In this document: positions 7,353 through 13,562 of the stretch, piece by piece
Numbering within the stretch: the stretch's first letter is position 1
How the letters are laid out: each line of letters begins with the position of its first letter
Assembly (NCBI RefSeq): GCF_018863195.1
Contig: NZ_JAHKRT010000009.1
Location: forward strand, 62,001-126,000
DNA: 64,000 nucleotides
Direction: 5' to 3'
DNA from: Sphingomonas quercus
Lineage (GTDB): Bacteria > Pseudomonadota > Alphaproteobacteria > Sphingomonadales > Sphingomonadaceae
The notes under the pieces: generated by a model
The model's database searches: none
The model's input: the letters and a program-made list of their open reading frames with translations, nothing else
Told to the model about the DNA's origin: nothing
Made by a program: the position numbers and the translations under genes

Positions 7353-7898
7353 TCAGCCCCGCCAGGCCTTGATGGCGCGATCATAAGCCGCCTTTTCATG
7401 CTCCCGCGCCTGTTCCCGCCGGCTGATCTCCGCGTCGGCCGCCTGTTCGGCGCGGTGGCGTTCCTCATCCAGCTCCGCCTGACGCCGCTTGAATTCCCGC
7501 GCTCCGGCATCGCGGCGGGCGATCGCGCGTTCCAGCGCCTCCTCGGCCTTGTCGAGTGCCGTGCGGCTCGGGCGGGGAGTCGGTGGCGCCCCGGCCTTCG
7601 CCGTAGCCCTGCGAGGCTTGCGATCGGCATTGTCGTCGGTTTTTGCGCGCGCCTTCGGGCGGTCGGCCGGCAAGGCGGCAAGATGGTCGACAGTGCTCCC
7701 GCGCGATCGCTTGATCACCTTGCCGGGGTGGGCCAGCGGCTCCTCGGCCAGGCTGGCGTCCTCGACCAGCTCGGCCTCGCCGCGCGCGAACAGGTTGCTG
7801 CCGGCACCCCAGGCGGCGAGCGCGGCCTTCTGGCTCGGCGCGGCGACATAGGCGTCGTGAAATCCGATCGATGTCCGGTAGACCTTCAGCTTCGGCAA
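7353..7898 (-). CDS. Hypothetical coiled-coil protein, TolA-like composition
   Basis: 181 aa. Not a recognised enzyme. The N-terminal 50 residues (starting MPKLKVYRTSIGFHDAYVAA and including the Ala/Trp segment QKAALAAWG) form a small conserved module. The middle is basic and low-complexity, and the C-terminal 75 residues are an Ala/Arg/Glu-rich helix with heptad-like spacing. Homologues tend to be annotated as 'cell envelope biogenesis protein TolA' on composition alone; no signal or membrane helix is visible, so I do not endorse that name. It starts 12 bp after the DNA ligase stop, so the two are probably one transcript, hinting at a DNA-repair accessory role. Confidence 0.78.
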   Translation of the reverse strand: MPKLKVYRTSIGFHDAYVAAPSQKAALAAWGAGSNLFARGEAELVEDASLAEEPLAHPGKVIKRSRGSTVDHLAALPADRPKARAKTDDNADRKPRRATAKAGAPPTPRPSRTALDKAEEALERAIARRDAGAREFKRRQAELDEERHRAEQAADAEISRREQAREHEKAAYDRAIKAWRG

Positions 7899-7910
7899 TG
7901 CAGTATCCCC

Positions 7911-8927
7911 TCAGCCGGGAAGGGCCAGCGCATCGGGGCGAAGCTCCCGAACCAGCTGGTCGCGCGTGCAGAGCGGGGGCGCCTTGTCCGGCCGCCAGCG
8001 CAGGAAGCGGGTGCCATGCCGGAAGCGACCAGCGGTGAGCTGATCATAGACGACCTCCGCCACGAGTTCGTGACGGAGCGGCACATAGGGCCTGGCCTCG
8101 CCGCCATTCCAGCGGCTGGGGCCGCCCGGCGCGTCGCCGGTGAAGCCGGGTGGCCCTTCGGCCGGGGCGACGATGTCGCGCAGCCCGGCGCGCTCGGCCG
8201 TGGCGAAGGCGGAGGTGAAGCCGACATGGTCGAGCCGGCCCTCTGCATCGTAGAGCCCGAGCAGTAGCGACACGACATCGCCCTTTTCATTGCTGCGATA
8301 CCCGCCGACCACGCAGTCGGCGGTGCGCAGCCGCTTGAGCTTGACCATGGCGCGGACCCCCGGGCGATAGGGCTCGTCGCGGTGCTTGGCGATGATTCCG
8401 TCGAGTGCGCCGCCGCTCCTCGCCAGCCAGTCACTGGCGGTGTCGCGGTCGCACGTGCATGGCGACAGCAGCAATCCCGCGGCATCCTCCCCGGCATGGA
8501 ATCGCTCCAGCCGGTCTCGGCGTGCAGACAGCGGCGCGTCGGCGAGATCTTCCGATCCGAGGCTCAGGCAATCGAACAGCATGAACTGCGCCGGCGCCTC
8601 GGCGACGAGCCTGGCCACGCGCGACGCGGCGGGGTGAAGCCTCGCCTGCAGCGCCGCGAAGGAGAGGTGATCGCCGACCGGGATGATCAATTCGCCGTCG
8701 AGCAGGAAATGGCGCTCGCGCAAGCCTCCGAGAAGCGCCGCCACGTCCGGGAAATAGCGATTGAGCGGCTTGCCCGACTTCGACCAGAGCTCGACGGTGT
8801 CGCCCTGCCGTCGGGCAAGCGCCCTGAAACCATCCCATTTCGGTTCGAATTGCCAGCCATCCCCATCCGGCAGCGCCTCGACAAGGCGCGCCTCCATGGG
8901 CGGCGGTGGCACGTTTTCCTCGGACAT
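7911..8927 (-). CDS. ATP-dependent DNA ligase (LigD/LigC-like)
   Basis: 338 aa from ATG 8927. Seals nicks using ATP through a covalent lysyl-AMP. The nucleotidyltransferase motif I is EPKWDGFRA (lysine in KWDG), followed by FLLDGELI (motif III-like), FMLFDCLSL, DGIIAKHRDEPYRPG (motif IV) and MVKLKRLRTADCVV (motif V). A C-terminal OB-fold part ends near FLRWRPDKAP. Size fits stand-alone LigC-type ligases; there is no polymerase or nuclease domain and no Ku gene in the window. In-frame starts further up (8999, or TTG 9020) add a low-complexity leader and are less likely. The coiled-coil gene follows 12 bp later. Confidence 0.88.
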   Translation of the reverse strand: MSEENVPPPPMEARLVEALPDGDGWQFEPKWDGFRALARRQGDTVELWSKSGKPLNRYFPDVAALLGGLRERHFLLDGELIIPVGDHLSFAALQARLHPAASRVARLVAEAPAQFMLFDCLSLGSEDLADAPLSARRDRLERFHAGEDAAGLLLSPCTCDRDTASDWLARSGGALDGIIAKHRDEPYRPGVRAMVKLKRLRTADCVVGGYRSNEKGDVVSLLLGLYDAEGRLDHVGFTSAFATAERAGLRDIVAPAEGPPGFTGDAPGGPSRWNGGEARPYVPLRHELVAEVVYDQLTAGRFRHGTRFLRWRPDKAPPLCTRDQLVRELRPDALALPG

Positions 8928-9064
8928 GGAGGGCGAACGATCGGCGGCGGCGGTGCGATCCGCAGTCGCGGCGGAGTTGATCGGACCATCTCCGTTCATC
9001 GTGCGTTTTGCACCAGACAACTAGCGCATGGCGCTCGCTCCGGAAATTTTAAGGGAAGCACTCG

Positions 9065-9532
9065 ATGTCCGACCAAGATGTTGCCGCCAACATGATCGAC
9101 CTCACCACTGATATCGTGACGTCGCATATCAGCAACAACGCGATTTCGGCCGCCGAATTGCCTTCCCTGATCAAGGCCGTGCATGGCGCGCTGGCCGGCC
9201 TCGGCAAGGCGCCGGCGGTCGAGCCCGAAAAGCCCCGCGGCGCCGTGTCGGTCCGCGCCAGCATCAAGCACGACGGCATCGTCTCGATGATCGACGGCCG
9301 CAAATATCACACCTTGCGTCGCCACCTCGCCGGTCATGGCTATACGCCGGAAAGCTATCGTGAGGCATTCGACCTGCCGCGCGACTATCCGATGGTTTCG
9401 GCCGATTATTCCGAACGCCGCCGCGATATGGCCAAGAAGATCGGCCTTGGCCGCAAGAAGCCCGCCGCCGCCCCGGAAGCCGTTGCCGCGCCCTCGGCCC
9501 GGCGCAAGCTCAGGATTGCCTCTCCCAAGTGA
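9065..9532 (+). CDS. MucR/Ros-family regulator with degenerate zinc site
   Basis: 155 aa. MucR/Ros proteins are small DNA-binding regulators of AT-rich promoters in alphaproteobacteria (exopolysaccharide, motility, cell cycle). The C-terminal core is unmistakable: GYTPESYREAFDLP, DYPMVSADYSERRRDMAKKIGLGRKK. The usual C-x2-D/C...H...H zinc finger is altered: Ser74 sits where the first Cys is expected, Asp77 and His87 are kept, and the final ligand position is Gly92 with a single His91 before it. Some rhizobial homologues fold without zinc, so it may still bind DNA. Its stop overlaps the next gene by 4 nt (GTGA), so the two are translationally coupled. Confidence 0.9.
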   Translation: MSDQDVAANMIDLTTDIVTSHISNNAISAAELPSLIKAVHGALAGLGKAPAVEPEKPRGAVSVRASIKHDGIVSMIDGRKYHTLRRHLAGHGYTPESYREAFDLPRDYPMVSADYSERRRDMAKKIGLGRKKPAAAPEAVAAPSARRKLRIASPK

Positions 9533-10293
9533 GCGCCGTTCGCGGCCCGGTGGTCGGCACCGCGGGCTGGAGCATCGCGCGCAAGGAGGCCGGAGCGTTT
9601 CCGGCCGAAGGCCCGGCACTCGCGCGTTATGCGCGGGTGTTTCGTGGCGTCGAGGTGAACTCCTCTTTCTATCGCCCGCATCGCCCCGCCACCTGGGCGC
9701 GATGGGCGGACAGCGTGCCGGACGGGTTCCGTTTCGCGGTGAAGGTCCCGAGGGCGATCACTCACGAGGCGAAGCTGGTCGATGCCGAGGCGCCGGCCGT
9801 GCAATTCGCCAGCGAGGTGGGGGCCATGGGCGGCAAGCTCGCGATCATGCTGGTGCAATTGCCTCCGAAGCTGGCTTTCGAGCCGGCCACGGTCGAACGG
9901 TTCTTCACGATGCTGCGCGGCCTGACCGACGCCGACATCGTCTGCGAGCCGCGCAACGCGACATGGTTCACGCCCGAGGCGGATCAGCTGCTGACGCGGC
10001 TCGGCATCGCGCGGGCGGCGGCGGACCCGGCACTGGCGGCGGCGGCGGCCGTGCCGGGCGGCTGGCCGGGCCTCGCTTACTGGCGCCTCCACGGCTCGCC
10101 CGTGATGTATCGCTCCTCCTACCACGCCTCGGCGATCGCGGACTATGCGCGCCGGCTTCGCGTAGCCGCCGCCGACACGCAGCAGGCGTGGTGCATCTTC
10201 GACAATACCGCCGGTTCGGCGGCAATCGGCAACGCACTGGCGCTGATGGCCGAGATCAATGCGCTCAGCAATAGCGGCGCCGGGAACCAATAA
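9529..10293 (+). CDS. DUF72 (YecE-like) family protein
   Basis: 254 aa, GTG start overlapping the mucR-like stop. DUF72 proteins have a TIM-barrel-like fold and no firmly established activity; a phosphodiesterase or radical-repair role has been guessed. Seen here: VVGTAGWSIARK at the start, FRGVEVNSSFYRPHRPATWARWA, FRFAVKVPRAITHEAKL, MLVQLPPKLAFE, VCEPRNATWF, YWRLHGSPVMYRSSYH and CIFDNTAGSAAIGNAL at the end, all in the order typical for the family. It is complete. The coupling with a MucR-like regulator suggests joint expression, not a shared pathway. Confidence 0.9.
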   Translation: MSAVRGPVVGTAGWSIARKEAGAFPAEGPALARYARVFRGVEVNSSFYRPHRPATWARWADSVPDGFRFAVKVPRAITHEAKLVDAEAPAVQFASEVGAMGGKLAIMLVQLPPKLAFEPATVERFFTMLRGLTDADIVCEPRNATWFTPEADQLLTRLGIARAAADPALAAAAAVPGGWPGLAYWRLHGSPVMYRSSYHASAIADYARRLRVAAADTQQAWCIFDNTAGSAAIGNALALMAEINALSNSGAGNQ

Positions 10294-10427
10294 CGGCGCG
10301 CGGAGTTGCCGGCACACGTAACATCATTTCACCTGAGCCGGGGCACGGCCGGACTGAAACGCATTGTTACGGGGCGAACACTCCGCTTCTAGTGTCGCCG
10401 TAAGCTTGCCGTTGGGAGAGAAAAACG

Positions 10428-10772
10428 ATGTCACCGTCCATGAAGAGGCTCACACCTGCGGTCGTGATCTTGATCAGTTCGCTGGGTCTGGGAGCCTGCG
10501 CGACAAAGGGATTTGTCAGGGATCAGATCGCAACGGTCAATCAGCGCGTCGACGGGATCGACAGCAGGCTTCAGGCCACCGACGCCAAGGCGTCCGCTAC
10601 CGACGCCAAGCTGCAGGAAACCGACACCACCGCGAAGACGGCGCTTGCCCAGGCGCAGGCTGCCGGACAGCAGGCCCAGAATAACGGCCAGCGCCTCGAC
10701 CAGTTGAACGCCCGTGTCGACGGCATCGAGCAGCGCATGCAGGAAAATCGCCGGAAGCGGCCACGCAATTAA
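10428..10772 (+). CDS. Small alanine-zipper lipoprotein (Lpp/OprI-like)
   Basis: 114 aa. The signal peptide ends in lipobox LGAC with Cys24 as the lipidation site, so the mature protein should be anchored in the outer membrane (no Asp follows the Cys). The mature chain is a long amphipathic helix with repeated Ala/Gln/Asp heptads (ATDAKASATDAK, TALAQAQAAGQQAQ), resembling Braun-type and OprI lipoproteins that bridge membrane and peptidoglycan. The C-terminus (RRKRPRN) is strongly basic, but not the single C-terminal Lys used for covalent attachment in E. coli Lpp. A GGGAGAG Shine-Dalgarno precedes ATG 10428. A weak promoter TTGTTA-17-TTCTAG begins at 10364. An L,D-transpeptidase gene follows directly. 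Confidence 0.85.
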   Translation: MSPSMKRLTPAVVILISSLGLGACATKGFVRDQIATVNQRVDGIDSRLQATDAKASATDAKLQETDTTAKTALAQAQAAGQQAQNNGQRLDQLNARVDGIEQRMQENRRKRPRN

Positions 10773-10862
10773 TGCCTCGCGGACAAGTCCGCTAATCTGC
10801 ATGATGTCCCCGCATCGACTCTTTTCGATGCGGGGACGGCTTTGTTTCGAGTGCGCCAAGCG

Positions 10863-11585
10863 ATGAAGATTTTGGTCCTGGCGCTCGCCGGGCTCGCGTT
10901 GACTGCCACCATGCCCGCTTCCGCGGCCCATGGCCCGGGCGCGCCCAAGGCCACCGCCGCGGCCAAGCCCGTGGCCAAGGCGAAGAAACCGCCGGCGCGC
11001 AAGGCCCCGCCCGTCAGCGACCTCCCTCCGCCCTCCGAAGACGCCGCGCGCGTCGCCGCATGGATCGCCTCCTCCGGCGATAATTATGCGTTGCCCTATA
11101 TCATCGTCGACAAGAAGGCGGCGACGCTGATGCTGTTCGATGCCAAGGGGCGCCAGCTGGGCCAGGTCCCGGTGCTCATCGGCATCGCCGTCGGGGATGA
11201 CGCGACGCCCGGTATCGGCAGCAAGAACCTCGCCGAGATCGGCCCTGCCGAGAAGACGACCCCGGCCGGGCGCTTCCTCGCCAGGTTCGGATTGGCCGCG
11301 GGGCGGCAGCAGGTGCTGTGGGTCGATTACGCCACCTCGGTGGCGCTCCACCCGATCCCGACCGCCAACAAGAAGGAGCGCCGCCGCGAGCGCATGTTGT
11401 CCCCGACCATCGACGACAATCGCATCACCTTCGGCTGCATCAACGTGCCGCAGGCCTTCTACACCACGCGCGTCAGCCCGCTGTTCCGCAAGAAGGGCGG
11501 CTATGTCTACGTGCTGCCCGACACCAAGTCGCTCGAAACGGTCTTCCCGCCGCTCCGCGTCCAGGCCGTCCTCGCGGGCAGTTAG
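10863..11585 (+). CDS. L,D-transpeptidase (YkuD domain), periplasmic
   Basis: 240 aa. Predicted to make or edit 3-3 peptidoglycan cross-links or attach proteins to the wall. N-terminal signal peptide (MKILVLALAGLALTATMPASA), a Pro/Ala/Lys-rich linker, then a YkuD domain. Catalytic Cys192 lies in ITFGCINVP and the partner His163 in VALHPIP. The His-to-Cys spacing (29 residues) is longer than in ErfK-type enzymes because of a basic insert (NKKERRRERM). Start chosen at ATG 10863, directly at the signal peptide. The adjacent zipper lipoprotein suggests a shared role at the envelope-peptidoglycan interface. Confidence 0.88.
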   Translation: MKILVLALAGLALTATMPASAAHGPGAPKATAAAKPVAKAKKPPARKAPPVSDLPPPSEDAARVAAWIASSGDNYALPYIIVDKKAATLMLFDAKGRQLGQVPVLIGIAVGDDATPGIGSKNLAEIGPAEKTTPAGRFLARFGLAAGRQQVLWVDYATSVALHPIPTANKKERRRERMLSPTIDDNRITFGCINVPQAFYTTRVSPLFRKKGGYVYVLPDTKSLETVFPPLRVQAVLAGS

Positions 11586-11620
11586 CCGCGCGGTCCACCG
11601 CTCACCATTCTCTCCCAGCG

Positions 11621-11910
11621 GTCATGCTGACTTGGTCCAGCATCCACCCAGTGGCGAACTCCGGCGCCTGTGGCACGGTGGACCCTGAAACAAGTTCAGG
11701 GTGACGGGTTCTTGGGCTACCCGATCGCGACACCCCCACCGGTCATGCCGAACTTGATTCAGCATCCACCCGTCCGCGAACTCCGGCGCCTGTGGCGCGG
11801 TGGACCCTGAAACAAGTTCAGGGTGACGGGCCCGTGAGGGCCGCCCGATCGCCACACCCCCACCGGTCATGCTGAACTTGGTTCAGCATCCACCCATCCG
11901 CGAACTCCGG
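11621..11910 (+). repeat. Tandem array of sphingomonad palindromic repeats (about 2.4 copies)
   Basis: Three copies start at 11621, 11742 and 11866 (periods of 121 and 124 bp); the third is truncated near 11910. Each unit holds two short inverted repeats: a GTCATGCTGAACTTGGTTCAG type followed by CATCCA, and a GGACCCTGAAACAAGTTCAG type followed by GGTGACGG. The first copy has small deletions. This fills most of the 416 bp between the L,D-transpeptidase and chorismate mutase genes. Such REP-like units are common between convergent genes in sphingomonads and may act as terminators or recombination sites. I see no gene in the rest of this gap (11911-12001). Confidence 0.85.
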
Positions 11911-12001
11911 CCTCAGTCGCTTCGGTGGCGGATATCGTCGCGCGCCACCTGCTCTCCCCGTGCGATCCCACGCCGCACGGCGAACGGCACGCCCCGTCTC
12001 G

Positions 12002-12286
12002 TCAGCCCTCGTCGCGCAGCCGTTCGTGGTGGCGGATCACCTCGTCGATGATGAAGCGCAGGAATTTCTCGGTGAACTCCGGGTCCAGCTTGGCGGAGAC
12101 GGCGAGGGCCTTCAGCCGCTCGATCTGCGCCGACTCGCGCGATGGATCGGCCGGCGGCAGCCCCGCCGTCGCCTTGTAGCGGCCGACCGCCTGCGTCACC
12201 TTGAATCGCTCGGCGAGCAGGAAGACCAGCGCTGCGTCGATATTGTCGATGCTCTCGCGATAGCCGGTCAGCGTCTCATTGGTCAT
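12002..12286 (-). CDS. Chorismate mutase (AroQ class)
   Basis: 94 aa, complete. Rearranges chorismate to prephenate for phenylalanine and tyrosine synthesis. It is the minimal all-helical AroQ domain: N-terminal helix YRESIDNIDAALVFLLAERFKVTQAVGRYKA with the active-site Arg and Lys residues, then RESAQIERLKALA and FTEKFLRFIIDEVIRHHERL. No signal peptide, so cytoplasmic, and no fused dehydratase or dehydrogenase. It is divergent from the polyprenyl synthase gene with about 100 bp between starts. Confidence 0.93.
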   Translation of the reverse strand: MTNETLTGYRESIDNIDAALVFLLAERFKVTQAVGRYKATAGLPPADPSRESAQIERLKALAVSAKLDPEFTEKFLRFIIDEVIRHHERLRDEG

Positions 12287-12385
12287 GCGGGCCTCCCTAG
12301 CCGAGGTCGCTCATATCGTGCTGAGTGGCGCTGTCGAGGGGCGCAATGCTTGCCTTTGGCCCGCCATGCGGCCATTGCCGCGCGC

Positions 12386-13399
12386 ATGAGCGCCACCGTC
12401 CACCATCTCCGCCCGTCCGACCAGCCCTCGCTCGATCCCCTGATGGCCCTGGTCTCGGCCGACATGCATCGTGTGAACGAGGTCATCCTGGCGCGCATGC
12501 AGTCCGACGTGCCGCTGATCCCGGAGCTGGCCGGCCATCTCATCGCCGGCGGTGGCAAGCGCATGCGCCCGATGCTCACGCTGGCGAGCGCGCGCCTGCT
12601 CGATTATTCCGGCGCCCGCCACCACAAGCTCGCCGCCGCGGTGGAGTTCATCCACACCGCCACGCTGCTGCACGATGATGTCGTCGACATGTCCGGCCTC
12701 CGTCGCGGCAAGCGCACCGCCAACATGATCTGGGGCAATTCGGCGTCGGTACTGGTCGGCGACTTCCTGTTCTCGCGCTCGTTCGAGCTGATGGTCGAGG
12801 ATGGCTCGCTGCGCGTCCTGCGCATCCTGTCGCAGGCGAGCGCGATCATCGCCGAGGGTGAAGTCAACCAGCTCACCGCCCAACGCCGCATCGATACGTC
12901 GGAGGCGCGCTACCTTGACATCATCGGCGCCAAGACCGCCGCTCTGTTCGCCGCCGCCTGCCGCATCGCCGCCGTCGTCGCCGAGCGGCCGACCGCCGAG
13001 GAGGAGGCGCTCGACGCCTATGGCCGCAACCTCGGCATCGCCTTCCAGCTCGTCGACGATGCGATTGACTATGCGTCGGACGGCGCGACCATGGGCAAGG
13101 ACGCCGGCGACGATTTCCGCGACGGCAAGGTGACCCTGCCGGTCATTCTCGCCCATGCCCGCGGATCGGCCATCGACAAGACGTTCTGGCAGGATGCGAT
13201 GGAGGGCCGCCGCGCCTCGGACGACGATCTCGTCCACGCCAAGACGTTGCTTGATCGCACAGGCGCCGTCGCCGACACGCTGGGCCGTGCCCGCCATTAT
13301 GGCCGGCTGGCGATCGACGCGCTCGCCGGTTTCCCTGGCGGCCAGGCCAAGGCGGCGCTGATCGAGGCCGTCGAGTTCGCGGTGGCGCGCGCCTATTGA
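12386..13399 (+). CDS. ispB: Polyprenyl (octa/decaprenyl) diphosphate synthase
   Basis: 337 aa. Elongates farnesyl diphosphate with isopentenyl units to make the ubiquinone side chain. Class I trans-prenyltransferase signatures: GGGKRMRPML, first Asp-rich motif DDVVD (97-101) preceded by TATLLH, GNSASVLVGDFLFSRSFELM, and second Asp-rich motif DDAID (224-228). The residues before the first motif do not reveal the chain length; sphingomonads use Q-10, so decaprenyl is likely. Start at ATG 12386 (MSATVHHLRPSDQ) fits homologues. The last bases overlap the small convergent gene at 13393. Confidence 0.93.
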   Translation: MSATVHHLRPSDQPSLDPLMALVSADMHRVNEVILARMQSDVPLIPELAGHLIAGGGKRMRPMLTLASARLLDYSGARHHKLAAAVEFIHTATLLHDDVVDMSGLRRGKRTANMIWGNSASVLVGDFLFSRSFELMVEDGSLRVLRILSQASAIIAEGEVNQLTAQRRIDTSEARYLDIIGAKTAALFAAACRIAAVVAERPTAEEEALDAYGRNLGIAFQLVDDAIDYASDGATMGKDAGDDFRDGKVTLPVILAHARGSAIDKTFWQDAMEGRRASDDDLVHAKTLLDRTGAVADTLGRARHYGRLAIDALAGFPGGQAKAALIEAVEFAVARAY

Positions 13400-13533
13400 G
13401 GCTTGCTGTCGGGATCGACATGCACCCAGGAGGCGGGATCGTCGATCACCGCATCCTCGTCGATCGGCACGTCGCCCTCCTCATCGGGGCCATAGCTCGG
13501 TTCGGGCTCGCGGGGCGTGTTGGGGTCGGTCAT
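13393..13533 (-). CDS. Small acidic hypothetical protein (46 aa)
   Basis: 46 codons plus stop, ATG at 13533, stop at 13393-13395. About a third of the residues are Asp or Glu, with many Pro and a single central SWVHVD segment; it begins MTDPNTPREPEPSYGPDEEG. No signal peptide or Cys. It is divergent from hrpB (29 bp apart) and overlaps the 3' end of the polyprenyl synthase gene by 7 bp, so without it the space between the two larger genes would be unusually long. Function unknown. Support is the clean frame, strong acidic composition unlike a shadow frame, and snug placement; no family is recognised. Confidence 0.6.
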   Translation of the reverse strand: MTDPNTPREPEPSYGPDEEGDVPIDEDAVIDDPASWVHVDPDSKPQ

Positions 13534-13562
13534 AGCCCCTCTATAACGTATCGCGAGCGATT

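Noticed and set aside
11621-11910. CRISPR array in the repeat region.
   Set aside because: Units are about 122 bp, not short direct repeats with unique spacers, and no cas genes are present.
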